A stretch of 64,000 nucleotides of DNA from the NCBI GenBank assembly GCA_037903475.1, contig JBAJFG010000454.1:1054001-1118000 (forward strand), written 5' to 3'. Position numbers and translations under genes: made by a program. The stretch comes from Ancylostoma caninum. Lineage: Eukaryota > Nematoda > Chromadorea > Rhabditida > Ancylostomatidae. Shown here one piece after another: positions 23,875-36,300 of the stretch. Position 1 is the stretch's first letter, and every line of letters starts with the position of its first letter. A model generated the notes under the pieces. That model was not told the origin of the DNA and ran no database searches. It worked only from the letters and a program-made list of their open reading frames with translations.

Positions 23875-24302
23875 TTAAAGGCAGCGCTCACGGAAACTTT
23901 TGGGTTGAAGATTTCGTGGTATACGGGGTTTTTAGGGAAGATGAACTCATCGACAACGATGAAGTAGCGCAAAGACACGAAAAACACAGAAAATGATGGC
24001 GGTATTTCATGCGTGTCCATGGCGCGGACGAGTCTTCCGTGACGGGTCCCGCCACGAAACCCTGCAAACGGTACAATTCCGCACAAAACCCTCCGCTAGA
24101 CATGCGCACACCCTATCAATGGCTGGCTGTTAACTGGCGCAACGAAACCCTTTTGTTCATAGCGCCAGATGTGTCCGCGGCAGTATGTTCGTAGGCAGGC
24201 GGTCATCCACCGTGTTCAACTTACTGTTGCGATTGTCCAAAGGCCGGCACATGGTAAGCGACTCATTTCAGAAGTGTGAATTTCCGTGAATGCTGCCTTT
24301 AA
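23875..24302. mobile_element. TTAA-flanked MITE, copy 2
   Basis: Ends are TTAA-AGGCAGCGCTCACGGAAA and, inverted, TTAA-AGGCAGCATTCACGGAAA. The body shares AACACAGAAAATGATGGC and GGCGCGGACGAG-like blocks with the palindrome at 10757-11227, so both belong to one family. Length is 428 bp and no coding capacity is seen. Confidence 0.75.
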
Positions 24303-24759
24303 AATGCTACAGAACTGTTGCAAAAGGCCAAAACCAGGCTTGAGTTTGAGCCAACTGTGATTCTCGAAATATAGGACCTGTTCTTCTCATATGAGAAATG
24401 TTGGGAATGGCCTCGTTTTCTGCTCTCAGAAACGGCGATCTTGACTGGATTTAGCGTCATCGTCATGCAAATGTAATTAACAAGATAAGACAATAGTTTT
24501 CCCACCTCAAAGCGTTGTTAAGAACTGTTTTTTTTTTGTTGCTGCACTACTCTGAAATTGCAAGCAGTTGGCAGCACCAAAAATCTGGACTGAGGAATTG
24601 CGATAGAATTTTTGGTCATATCTCGAGCTTCCACGGCGGGTTTGTATTCAAAGGTAGCTTAGATTCAGCATTACTGAATACGATTTAGGACAGCAAGGAC
24701 ATTCGACCGCTGCGAAGAAATAAAGCAACGCACGTACAATAACTTATACCTCCCCCGGT

Positions 24760-24915
24760 GTTACGGTGTGTTTCACCGAGGAACACTGTTGTGAAGATAT
24801 GAGAGAGTGAGTGACTGAGAGAGGGAGCGAGAACGCGAGGAATAGTGCCATACCATATTCGGAGAAGTAGGACAGAAACGCAGATCATAGGCACAAAAAT
24901 ACTCAACTTCTGAAA
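24760..24915. repeat. Dispersed repeat, copy 1 (GTGTTTCACCGAGGAACAC)
   Basis: Sequence with GTGTGTTTCACC, GAACAC, GTGAAGATAT, GAGAGA runs, AATAGTGCC and CAGATCATAGGCACAA matches 27065-27190 in the same orientation. Related AGGCACAA...ACTCAAC tails occur near 51325. Confidence 0.55.
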
Positions 24916-25206
24916 CGCACGATATGAACACCCCAACAGCAATGAAATTCTTAATGGTTGCGTCAGGAATTTGATGGAATTGATGCTGCGGTAATGAACA
25001 CTTTCTCCACATTGCACCTCTTTGTACGAATTTCAGTGAAACTATACTTCACATCGAGTGGATTATTAGAAAACCGATCCTTTAGATGGACTCTGCTTTT
25101 CGATCAGGTTTCAGCCGTAAGATGTTGTTGAAGTGACGACTCTTGATGGAAAATAGTCACAATATAGGTTTGTTGTTAGTAGCAGAGTTATTCTTGCACA
25201 TACATA

Positions 25207-25978
25207 TTAGGTCGTCAACTATTATTAGAAAACCGATCCTGAAATGCCAGATTTTGGATGACAAAGTTTTGAGTATTGTTTCTCGAACATTTTTTTTCTT
25301 GTAAGGAATGGGGTGATCTTGGGAAGGAGTTGTGGTCAAGTCGAGCAAGGTTTGTCTAGTACAGTCAGTAGCAGGTGGATTCCCACCCCTGCTCCTCTGG
25401 TGCGAAGCGCGTGGTTCTGCGAAAAGTAGTCAGAAATTGGGATTCATTTTTGAGGGTAAATCTGAGAAAAATTCGTTTATCGAGCCACTGCACTCATGAT
25501 ATTGCCTTGAATACTTAATTATTGTAGGGTTATGAACGTCACACCTTGCTGCTTATGCAGGGCTAGTTTAACACCTATCTTCTCTCGCTACAGTTTCTAG
25601 GTCATCGTTATCCTGGTTCATCAAAAGGCTCATTTCGCACTTTATATAACCATGAAGGAACTTTCAGAGAGAACGATTTTAGCGCATTTATTACACGATC
25701 CTTCAAAACTTCTACAATGTTTAGAGTGTTTCCATTCGAGCGGCTTCGCGGTTGAACCCACATTCTAAAACGACTCGATTTTTCGTCAACGAGTAGTCTC
25801 ACGAAAGCTCTCGAACGAAAATTCAAAAGCCAATCAAAAGAAGGGAGTGAAATTGAAAGATGGAGGATGCACCTTCATAACGAAAAGAAAGATGAGAAGT
25901 GATCTAGTGAAAATCCGAAAATATCCGCTGTTAAGCTGATCTCTCATAAAATCCGACATTTCTTACTTGACGACCTAA
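25207..25978. mobile_element. Mariner-type element, TTAGGTCGTCAA ends
   Basis: Starts TTAGGTCGTCAACTATTATT and ends with the inverse of TTAGGTCGTCAAGTAAGAAA, each flanked by an intact TA duplication. The subterminal GAAATGYCRGATTTT block is also shared by the two ends. The 772-bp body has only a short minus-strand open frame (25608-25826), with no transposase motif that I can recognise. A TTATTAGAAAACCGATCC fragment is repeated just outside at 25060. Confidence 0.75.
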
Positions 25979-26536
25979 TATTTTGCTTCCCGATCGAAAC
26001 AGTGAAGCAATAACTGAGCAGTACTCGTAGAGCAATGTGAGTAAGGTGGCAGTAGTTACAGACACTCATCTATTTGACACAAATAATTTAGGAGTAAATA
26101 ACTACACAGTGCCCTGACAATGAAGTAATTCCGCGCGTATATTTGATAGCAAGGCTATGAATATCTTCATGAAAGTGCACAAACCTCGCAACAATCAAAA
26201 ATCAAAACAAATGATCAATTCTTTTCCGAACTCACTGAAAAGAAAGTGCAGTGTTTTTGCGACCTCACTGAAAACAAAGTGACAACGCGTGCGTATAAGC
26301 TGCAGCAGGGCCGACTAAATGTATCGCCCATCATATAGACGCACGCGTGTCAAACGCACGCATCTAGTATAAACTGGCCGCTAGTGAAGACCAGCCTCCC
26401 TTTACCACAGTGCCATGCACTTATTGTTATTACAGAACAATAAGGGAAACGGAATCTATCAGAAAGATTAAAACCTATGACCTAAAGGCAGTGTTCGGCT
26501 TTATTTTCGATTTGAATGTTTCAATTACACCCACCA

Positions 26537-26927
26537 CCCCCCCCCCCCAATGAACGAAAAAAGCGTCTTGAGCACTTCTCTAGGAAGAAATAGAACAATA
26601 GATCCATATTCTGATGAAGTTCTAGCAAGCCTACCACTCTGGTACCCAAAAGATGTCAGCCTAATTGACTGAAATCTGAGCAGTCGAGTGGCACTTCGAT
26701 AAACTCAATAGGTCCTAAAGTTTATTGTTGCTCCCTCTTTGAAAATGTGACTAGTGCGCCGATCATTATCCTGGGAAAACGTACGAAAGAGTTTCAGCAG
26801 AGTTCAACTTTAATACAAAATCGACCCATTTACATTTAGAACGTGCGCTGTTACAATTTGGTCTACTTTGTAGGTGTCTTCCACCTCTGTGCATGCATGC
26901 CCGACCCTATCCCCACCCCCCCCCCCC
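26537..26927. repeat. Two 12-base poly-C tracts
   Basis: Runs of twelve C lie at 26537-26548 and 26916-26927. Similar runs occur at 43435-43444 and 61082-61093, and a nine-base G run near 46687. Confidence 0.9.
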
Positions 26928-27064
26928 TCCCAGGAAAGAAGCTCTACAGCAATATATCAGAAAATCCTATAGAATACTGCGATAAGTGTCCCCTAAAGTC
27001 TCCTAAAGAATACAATTGAAGAAAAATCCCGATGCGGAGGAGTGTAAGCAGATCAGCGCGCCTC

Positions 27065-27190
27065 CTGTAGTGTGTTTCACCAGGAACACAGTAGTGAAGA
27101 TATTAGAGAAAGAGAGAACACAAGAAATAGTGCCGCATTTCGGAGAGGCAGGCGAGAAATGCAGACCATAGGCACAATTACTCAACTAAC
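27065..27190. repeat. Dispersed repeat, copy 2
   Basis: It matches 24760-24915: GTGTGTTTCACCAGGAACAC, GTGAAGATATTAGAGA, AATAGTGCCGCAT, GCAGACCATAGGCACAA. The copies are diverged, with small indels. Confidence 0.55.
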
Positions 27191-28807
27191 GTTGTTCTCG
27201 AAACGGACTATTGTACAGGACTAAATGTAGCGGGAGAGAGTGGTGATGGTCAAAAAAAAATTGCAAATGTGCAAAGATCGAAATTAAAAACAGCAAGAAA
27301 TGATACAGAGCGACAAATCAGGAGAATCAACAAAAGCAGAGTAAGCAACTAAACGAAGGAGCAGTAAACTAACCTCTTGCTCTTGATCATGCTCGCGGGA
27401 TTTCCCGTGAGGATGAGGATCGTACATTTACCAGCTGCTATTGGTCCCGCTCACAGTGTCTTCCACCTGCAACTGTACGGTTAGCGCAGGAATGAATTCG
27501 ACGTTAGCGGATTCGCCGCATTCCCGAACACATTTAAATGTCATGTTCGCAGGAGAGACGTCAACACCTTTACAAGCGTAATTTTACAACGAACCAGCTG
27601 CGAAAACGGCGAAAGAATGCATGAAGTAGTAGAATAAAACGTGGACTGCAAACGGTGAGGTTCATACTAGTTAGGGCATGTTAGGACACACTGGGCGACA
27701 GGTAAATTAACGAACAGCTGACGCGTTGAAACACGAAATGCTAACGAAGACGTCAGCGGGCGCGTGCCGCCGACGACGGCTAGAGAGCGCTGATGCGTAA
27801 CGTGAAATACGCTGTTCAAATAAAATCAATTCAAACGAAAGTGCATTAGTTAGCAGAGGACAATCAGAAGCTGTGTATAGGTGGACATTCACAAAAAGTA
27901 CTATAGGACTGGTCAAACGTGATCCAGATAATCGCAGGAAAACGAGTAACCATCAAGAGGAATTGGATAAGAAAGAAGGCTGTCGAACAGGCCATTCGCT
28001 GCTTAGGAGGGGATCAATCAGTGCTATGGGCAAGAATGATAACGTAGACGTATTGTGAGAGCATACAAGTACATTGGAATGATGTCACTCAACCACTACC
28101 AAGGTTGACTATACTTTTCTTCAAACCCACTGATACAACCAGCTGCTTTGTTATTGTGCTTAAACAAAGAGATAAAGAAATGACATAATGCATATCCGAA
28201 ATCTGGATTGAAATCTCACCCTACAACCAAAATTTTAAGCTGCAGTTAAACATCAGATGAAAAAAAAACGTCATGAATTCTTGTGACAGGAACCGCCACC
28301 GTCTAAATTACAAGTCACGCAGTCTTTTTTAGTTACTCTCAAGAAAATCTTCCAAACACAAGCATATTTTTTGGAATGAACATGTATGTATACTGATGCA
28401 AGATGAATCCTAACTAGAATCCGAAATCGATCATGAATAGATTCTTGAGCTGATTCAGCCACTCTACAGCCAGCTATTTGTGATCAACGTGGCTCACTTT
28501 GCTGTCCGCAAACTGCTCCAGTTCAAAATGTATCGAAATGAAAAGATGATAGAAAACATGCGTATCGATCACTGCGCGAATTAGTACATATCGCAAAGCT
28601 GAGAAACTGGCGAAGTCTGGAGATATCCCTGTTCTTCCGGCTCTACTTCGCGACTGCTAACAAGGTCTGATCAGGATTCAAACAGTACCTGCTAAGCGTC
28701 ACAACTAGCGCATCGCGGTGAGCGTAGCGAGAAAAAGAGGTGCTTGCAGAGAATCCGTAACTAACTCAAAACCTTGACGGAAAAGTACTCAGCAGGAGTG
28801 TGAATAT
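27191..28807. other. Non-coding stretch, nothing recognised
   Basis: No exon, RNA gene or transposon end can be supported. Short open frames at 27707-27916 and 27873-28058 overlap on opposite strands and have no domain signature. Confidence 0.35.
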
Positions 28808-29361
28808 GGGCACTATTCCACTTGTTCTGCCCCAAAATCTCAAAATCAATAATCTCCCTAAAACTTCGTCTAGGGGGGTTATTTGACATGCTGATCACGA
28901 ATATCACATTGATTTTGCACGGTAACCCCATTTGGGTAGGGTTACGGTAGAGTAAGGGTAAGTATGGTATCTCACAAAAACGCCTGAATTTTTGTCCACA
29001 GGGGTTTTTTTGACATGCTGATCACGAATATCACATTGGTTTTGCACGGTAACCCCATTTGGGTAGGGTTAGATAAGTATACTTACCCTTACCTCACCGT
29101 AACCCTACCCAAATGGGGTCACGGTGCAAAATGAGCATGATATTCGTGCTCAGCATGTCAAAAAACCCCCGTGGACAAAAATTCAGGTGTTTTTGTGAGA
29201 CACCATACTTACCCTTACCCTACCGTAACCCTACCCAAATGGGGTTGTCGTGCAAAATCAATGTGATATTCGTGATCAGTATGTCAAATAACCCCCCTAG
29301 ACGAAGTTTTAGGGAAATTTTTGATTTTGAGATTTTGGGGCAGAACAAGTGGAATAGTGCC
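28808..29361. mobile_element. Large foldback element, four alternating copies of one module
   Basis: The 554-bp stretch is a near-perfect inverted repeat centred near 29084, from GGGCACTATTCC on the left to GGAATAGTGCC on the right. Each arm also carries a direct duplication of a module running from TTGACATGCTGATCACGAAT to CCCATTTGGGTAGGGTTA, about 135 bp apart. The module is therefore present four times, two per orientation. It has no coding capacity. A diverged single module is found at about 33080-33165. Confidence 0.85.
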
Positions 29362-30035
29362 TGAATATGTAGTTGGCTGTGCGAGCAGAGCCATACCTTT
29401 ACAGCTCGAGCACCTTGATCGAGAAACGTGGCGGGACCCAAACGAAGGATGTGGAAACATCATACTCCAAGTGAGAGGGTCAGTTGAGTCCCGCCATGCT
29501 TCCACGTGTCAATGATTTTGAGACGGACTCCACCACTGGCACTTCAGTTCTTCGCCAACCAAAAATTGCTGGAGCATAGTCGCGGTCAGTCTAACCCATT
29601 GATGATTCCTGTTGTGACAGTTTTCCGCAGGCCACGCGTCGCTAGTATTATGTGAGAGTGTGGGACCCTGGTGGGCCGTGGCTCTAGTTAGAAAGAGTCC
29701 GTACACATACAGCAGGCGTCGATTGGATCGGTTGCATCAAATATGATGAGGAACTAACCAGAAAACCCTGATTTGCTACTACGACGATGATTTCAGCGTG
29801 TGCGGCGCGGCTGTGCTGCGTGCTTCCCGAGTATGTGAAAAACCCACCTCCACCGATGCTCATTGTATGCCATAGTATAGGTAAGCACAATCGCTCGGCG
29901 CGCAGTAATGTGGAGAATGCCAAAAAAAATCAAAAACGAGTAGATTGTGAATACTGATGGCCACGCTATTTCGATGCACACATAAAACTTGTCAAAAGTT
30001 AAAAGATTCTTGCTGTATGTTCAGTCAAAAACACA

Positions 30036-30195
30036 TACAGAAAACTCCAAACGTACGCAGACAAGAGTCGAGATCGCGGCGCAGCTCTCATGGGCAGAGA
30101 CGCAGGCGCACACTACGCTGAGCTCCCGTGACTCTGCCCAAGAGAGCCGCACCGCGGTCCTGACTCTTGACTGCGTCCGTTTGGAGTTCTCTGTA
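30036..30195. mobile_element. Foldback MITE family TACAGG, diverged copy A
   Basis: A 160-bp palindrome from TACAGAAAACTCCAAACG to its inverse. The arms share CTCCAAACGNACGCAGNCAAG and CTCT..TGGGCAGAG. It is the most diverged of three copies (others at 31650 and 49981). Confidence 0.75.
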
Positions 30196-31325
30196 ACTTC
30201 AGAGAAATGATTGAAGTTTCAATCGATATCTGCTAGGGCCATGTAACTCCACGCAGCCCATACATGGGTTATGGAGCGGTCTCATGTGGTACCAGAGAGC
30301 GGTTCCAACTCGTAAATTATGTACAAAGATAGGAAAACATGACTTCACGTCGCAAATTAGAAGAAAATTTAGGGAATAATGACAGAACATGAAGCAAAAG
30401 ATTGGCAGACGTACATTTCAGAAACGTAATCGAAGAGCAACATCGTTCATACTCCGCGTAGAGTATGGCACAGTGTGTCGCCGTCGTTTACTGCACAGAT
30501 CATTTAGCGGCGCTCTTGAAATTGCTCTTGGAATTAAGAGCAAGAATGAAAACAAGAAAAAGGAAAAGAGCGCTTGAGGCGGAAAAAATAGAAATGTAAA
30601 ACACAACATGTGATGAATAGGCGCACAGCGGCAGCACAGACGAAGCAGGTGTCATGTCCAAGAATACTGCTGAGAGGAAAACGAGAACAACACGTACTTG
30701 ACAGGTGTCTAAAGTACGCCGGTGATCCAACAAGGTCAAGTAATTAATACAAGTGAACTATGCACAAGAATGCGATAAACACTAAGGCGAAGAGTCACCC
30801 AGCCGTACAAATGGTCCTGACATCTCATAGCTGGAAAGAGGCCTCTGGCCAGGAAAAAGTTGAAACCGAACGTGCTTCGCAAGGAGAACGTGGATGACTA
30901 CAAAAGGCTTGGTCATCGGGTTAAGAACGAGCGCAAACACGAAGTCGACGGCTGAAGTGACAACGATGAAGCAGATATCAAGTTGCAACGGTTCGCTGGT
31001 TGCGAGGAAAAACACGGAGCCAAAGGATGATTAGAGGATGAACTCTCTCACCATGAAGTGGTTTCACACGTTGCTTGCAAAACACCCACACGCCTTTTGG
31101 CACAGTCTCAGACAGCCCTATAAAACCTGTTTCAAAACAAATTATCCGATGGCGCGCCCTAAGATCACGACGGGACCCAAGCGAAGGTGATTCGGTCCCG
31201 CCATGCTTTTCTCGCCTCAACTCGTGCACCACACTAAAATTTCCTGACACGGACTCTTGCAGGACCAAAGGAAGCGAGTAGTGCCGCTGGTTACACAATC
31301 CAAAGACAGCACGTGGGCTGGGCTA
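30196..31325. other. Stretch with hydrophobic minus-strand open frames, unassigned
   Basis: Minus-strand frames at 30500-30739 and 30782-31015 are hydrophobic and could recall membrane proteins. However, they lie in pyrimidine-rich sequence, lack a recognisable family motif and have no consistent splice sites. A short inverted GGGACCCAAGCGAAGG...GGTCCCGCC pair at about 31170-31205 resembles pieces near 29436 and 24048. Confidence 0.3.
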
Positions 31326-31592
31326 TACAGTGAGCGTCGATGGCGGTGCGTTTTCCGCGGACAAGGGAAACACGCAGTGCGACCGCGGCGCTCGCGCTGG
31401 AATTAACGCTGCAGTGACAAATCGGGTTTTCTTGATAGTTTTCATTATATTTTCAACTATCAAGAAAAATAACTAACCATCAAGAAAATTCTATGGTTTG
31501 CTGTCGCGGAGAAGATTCCAGCGCAAGCGGCGCGGTAGCGCGGTGTGCTTCTCGAAGCTGCGGAAGACGCATCCTCATCGACTCCTACTGTA
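31326..31592. mobile_element. MITE with TACAGTGAGCGTCGATGG ends
   Basis: Ends TACAGTGAGCGTCGATGGCG and, inverted, TACAGTAGGAGTCGATGAGG flank 267 bp. The interior has inverted CGCGCTGGAATT/GATTCCAGCGC blocks and a small perfect hairpin CTTGATAGTT...AACTATCAAG near 31420-31455. A related copy lies at about 57090-57310, and a single end at 63362. Confidence 0.75.
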
Positions 31593-31649
31593 CATACATA
31601 CGTAAAATGCGCGCGTTAACCAGGTAATCCTGAGCCCACAACTGCTACG

Positions 31650-31852
31650 TACAGGAAACTCCAAATGTCCGCAGTCAAGAGGGACGTGGCCACGACGCGG
31701 CTTTAGGCAGAGACACAGGCGCTCTGCATGCTGCCACTGGTTGTCTGCAGAGTCAGAGAAGCCAGAGGCTGCATAGAGAGCACCTGTGTCTGATCAAGGA
31801 GCCGCGACGCGGCCACGCCCCTCTTGACTGCGGACATTTGGAGCTTCCTGTA
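31650..31852. mobile_element. Foldback MITE family TACAGG, copy B
   Basis: A 203-bp palindrome with ends TACAGGAAACTCCAAATGTC and inverse TACAGGAAGCTCCAAATGTC, followed inward by CGCAGTCAAGAGG and GTGGCCACG. TA lies at both boundaries. It is very similar to the copy at 49981-50174, which points to fairly recent activity. Confidence 0.85.
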
Positions 31853-32655
31853 TATATTGAAGTCTTCAACAACATCATTTTTCTTCTCAGTGGTTTTTCA
31901 TCATGTGAAATGTACTCTTCCTGTTTGGTATAGCCTGAATCTCCTTAATCCGAAAATTCTTCAGTGGTAAAGACAAAACATAGACCTACACCTCCAAACA
32001 ATGCAGTAAATATGAGCGGAAATATAATTCCCGACTGTTCTGGGAAATCTACAGTTAATGAAGATCAAAATCTTTCTACTTCACCTTTGCTAGGCAAGCG
32101 GATATCGGGACTAACACCAGCATTAACGCCTCAAAACTTGTAAAACAATTCGAAAAAAAGGTCACTGTTCTGAGCGGTCGTGCTCCTCCAAGCCAAGCCT
32201 CTTCATGGCTTCAAAACTAGACTGCCTTCGAATAATTAGAATTTACAAAGCACTCTTTGGATTACCTTGATGTGAACGAATGGGACGGAAATGACCGAGA
32301 CCTACTGACTTAGGCACCATTCCAAGCGTTCTTTCCAAAATCTTGGAGAATTTCTCTGTCAAAACTTTCCCTATTTGACGTTCTTATTAGGAATATTATA
32401 AGTAACTATTCCTTTCCCTAGCAACACTCTGTTTAAAATACAGGCGAGTTTCAGAGTATAGCTCTACACGACTAGCGTAATAACCCTGATGGTCGCTCCA
32501 AATAAATGGATGCTGGGCTATGCTCATCAACGAACTCTAACTTAGTAAAAAAGTACATAGAGCAGAGAATATGAGTGCGCATGAAACGTTGTCTTAAGAA
32601 AATCCAAACAGTACACAATGCGAGTTTGCTCAGTCGATACTTTGAACAGTACATA

Positions 32656-33375
32656 TTAGGTATGTGAAAAAATTTCCACCCTCTTCTGAGCAAAAATGAG
32701 TCCTTATTGGAAAATAAACAAAGCAGATACATTAATCAAAGTGTTGGCCATCGTTGGCTATAACCTTTCTCCATCCTTCTGAAGATGGACGCCGCAGCGG
32801 TAGAAAGCCTCGTTCTCCCACTCCATTCATTCCTTCACGCATTTTTCGACATCTTCAAAAGATTGGAAGCGCTGCTCGGAGAGCCTGTGGGACATCACAT
32901 CAACCAAAACAAATGGTAGTGTGACGGAGCACAGTCTGTTGTATAAGCCGCTTGAGGTAGCACATCCAGGCAAAGTGCTTCAAGCGCTTCCTTGATGGCT
33001 TTTGTGACATGTGCCAAAAAGATACTACACATTGAGGACTCAAAAGTTTCAAACAATTTTTTTCCACCAAAACTTTGTACATGGGGGTTATTCGAGGTGC
33101 TCAACACGAGAATCACATCCATTTTGTACCGCAACCCTGTTTTTGAAGGGGTACGGGCAGGGTTACTGCGACAAAAAAATGCTTATTTGGCTCAATTCCG
33201 ACATGATTATCACTGTAAAACACAACGACGTTGATGTAAATGAAAACAAATGTGTACTGAAGATTATTGACAGATGTGAAACCAACAAACTAAACAGCGT
33301 TTACAGAGCATTTGCAAGGATAACTAACTATTATAACTGCTTACCGCTAGAGGGCGGAAACTTTTCCCATACCTA
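32656..33375 (-). mobile_element. Deleted mariner with transposase C-terminus
   Basis: Inverted ends TTAGGTATGTGAAAAAATTT and TTAGGTATGGGAAAAGTTTC bound the element. The left half encodes, on the minus strand, remains of a mariner transposase C-terminus; the right half is replaced by unrelated sequence, including a module of the 28808-29361 foldback family. Confidence 0.8.
32680..33010 (-). pseudogene. Mariner transposase C-terminal remnant
   Basis: Reading the minus strand through several frames gives VLPQAAYTTDCAPSHYHLFW, then MSHRLSEQRFQSFEDVEK, then EAFYRCGVHLQKD. These correspond to the conserved mariner blocks HPPYSPDLAPSDYHLF, the L..QRF.S.EDV segment and FF..GI..LP. The catalytic SPDLAPSD third aspartate region is damaged (TTDCAPSH). 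Stops and frameshifts are frequent. Confidence 0.75.
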
Positions 33376-36300
33376 ATGTATAGGGAAGGTGCCATGAAGG
33401 ACAAAATGGAAGGGCAGCAAAAGATTGCGTACAAACTTGAACCTGATCTTGTTTCTATGGTTTGAGAAATATAACAGTTCTCTCAACTTTACAGTATACA
33501 ACGTGATAGATACGTTGTCCTAGCAATGAACGTCCACAGCCGTAATATTTAGGCTCGATGCCGTATCGGGAGCATCAACTGCTGCCGCACCCATTCGCTA
33601 AAATCTGACCTTCATCGCATGAAAAGTGTCACTCGATCACGGCCTCAATTAGGTGGCTGCTCCCGAGTATGCCTCAGTTTTTTCGTCTCTTTCATACTCT
33701 CATTAGGAACAATACCTATGTACTTGAAACAGAGTAAAGTGGTGAAAAAATAAGAAATTCGAAGTATTATTCGATTTCGGGAAGATTTGAAAGTCAGATT
33801 ATCCGAATAAGAGAGAGTCCCACACGCTTTCTTCAACGATCAGCGCATAATTATATTCCGGGCATCAGATGAGCGGGAATGTTGTGTGAAGAAAAAGGTG
33901 TAATAACAGGGACAAATATCGAAAGTGTTGTTTTTATCAAATATGTGATTGTTGGTGATCCCTTAATGAAAACGAGAGGTGAAAAACGCTACAAATAATT
34001 AGGTTCAGAGATGGGAAATGAGCATGCTCTCAATTTTGCTCTGAAAATTTCATCGAGCTTTTGGCTGTAGATTTGAAAAGATTTGTGAGGTCGGAAGAAG
34101 GATTTGTGACTTCAAAAATATAATATGTAGATGCGAATAGTGTTTGGAAAGCATGCTAATTTCTCAAGTGAAAGTAATTTCTGGGTTTTGTTTCTCAATC
34201 GGTCAGCAGTTTATTGGATTATTCACGCTGATCCATTCTCCAGACGAAGAAAGCATTGAAAGAAAGCGACAACGTGTGCGTATGTTCGGTTGGATTGAAA
34301 GGGAATTACGGTCCGTTCTAATGAAAAAGATAGCCGGAGAGACATCAGGAAAAAAGAACGCGGAAAAGGGTGTGGTGTGCGGAGAGTCAGGAGAAAAAGG
34401 CAGACAGTAGGTACAAGTACTCGGCTATAGTGGATTTTTAAGCTGATTGTACATCCGATTGACGTTCTGGAAGCGATGTACGGAAATAAAATGAGCCCAG
34501 TCCTAAAATTCACTTATATGTAGAAGTAACCAACCACAATACAAATGCATGTGGTGTAGCCGGACTACAAGAAGGAAACTAATGCGCTTCCACGTAAGAG
34601 GAATGAACGAGAAGAGCTATGGAAATGCAGTGTTAGAGTGAATTTCCATTACATGACTCATTGCACACGGTGATATTAAACACATGCTCCCTCTTACAGT
34701 CCACCTTTTTCGCCCCCGAATTGCTTATTCATAGCCAAATCAGCGGAAATTCTGTACATACCACTCCTTCCCCCTCCCAGCGCCTGCTCCCCCCACGTAG
34801 AAACGCCTGTAATGAGCATAGAGAGGGTGAGCTTTTTGAAGGTCAACATCAACAAACCACTAGACCTCCTCGAAGTGCAGCGATTAGTAGAGCGGCGACG
34901 TATTAGCGGTTCGGCGCAGGAGTGGCATTTGGTGACGAGTTTCCATAGGAAAAATTTTACTCAACGGGCAAAGGGGAAACGGAGCAGTTCCCAGAGTTCC
35001 CAGGAAGGAACGGAAAGAGCCAGGAGTTCTCAGTAACCTTGTCCGGAAACCATAAAATGTCGGACACTGGCTACTTCACCCCATTAAAGGAAGAAGCGAC
35101 GAATAAATTGATTATGGTCGCCACATATCGACCAAGTTAAGCAGATACAAGGATTTCCAAGACCCAGATAAACAGACGGACCAACAGGCTGGGCAAGAAT
35201 AGGCAGTGAAGGGGTCGTACATAGATGAAGCCGCCCTGGATTACATGTACCTATCTTGGATCCATAGCGACAATTGTAGGAAAGGATATTGATACTACAT
35301 ATGTATTTTCATAAAGAGGAGTTAATATAAAGTATTTATTCAAACTATGCTCCGTTGCTGAAACTCCGGGTAACGGTACCGATAGGAGAAAATCCCCCGA
35401 TAACCGCTAAACGGATCACGGATAATCCGCTCAATCCTGGTATCGGCACTTCGCGGAAGCAATTTGATTAACGACGTGCTAACGCATCAACCATTAATGG
35501 TGATATCTTACTGAGTGTAGACGATAGTTAAAAATAGGTATGGCTCCCTTTTTCAAAAAAAAAACGAGCGCTTAAAAAATAATAGCGCACATGAAAGTCA
35601 TGGAAAGGGAAACGGGGTTGAGCTCTTTTTACTTATATTGATACAATTTCCAACTCGTTATTGCGCCACTTTGTGTGCAGAAAAATTTAAAGAAAATGTA
35701 CCTGATAAGAATTTTACTTTCTTTTACTGCCTAGTGTTCTGGTCAGTACATTAGTCACGAGAAGAGTGTCAAAAGTTTTTATGCTATCTCATTTCTTTGT
35801 GGCTCGGAACAATGTGTTCATTTTTCGGCAGATGGATTAAATAAATTAATTAAGAGAAAATTTGAGATGATTTTCCTCACTTATTCACTAGCATAGCTCG
35901 CACCTTCGGAATCTTTCGGAATTTCCAGCGCACATTGGTGGAATAGGAAGATTTTGGAAGAGAACGATAAGCAAAAATGTGGGTTCTCTGTAAAAAGGAT
36001 GCAACCACATTTTCAGAGGTTAAATCTTTGAAAAAAAAAACGGTATAGAAGTCGACACTTAAAAATAAACACGGAAATAAACAATACATTTCATTCAATG
36101 GAAAAAATTTGTATGTTCTTTTCCCTAACTTCTCGCTTTTCTATGTACACCTTTTACAGTAGTCATAATCCGGTGCCTAGATTCAGGAATCATTGAAAGT
36201 TCCGGCAGTATAGACATAGCACATCAGAAGATCATCAAATAGTGCTAACTTGTTTGCAATAGAAATGAAGATCTCTGCAATCCACAAACCATCCTTTTCT

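Noticed and set aside
29113..29441. Open frames in the foldback reading MSMIFVLSMSKN and similar
   Set aside because: They arise from the repeated inverted module and occur on both strands.
30500..31015. Hydrophobic minus-strand frames that resemble a chemoreceptor
   Set aside because: Hydrophobicity comes from pyrimidine-rich sequence; there is no family motif, and splice sites do not give a continuous seven-helix protein.
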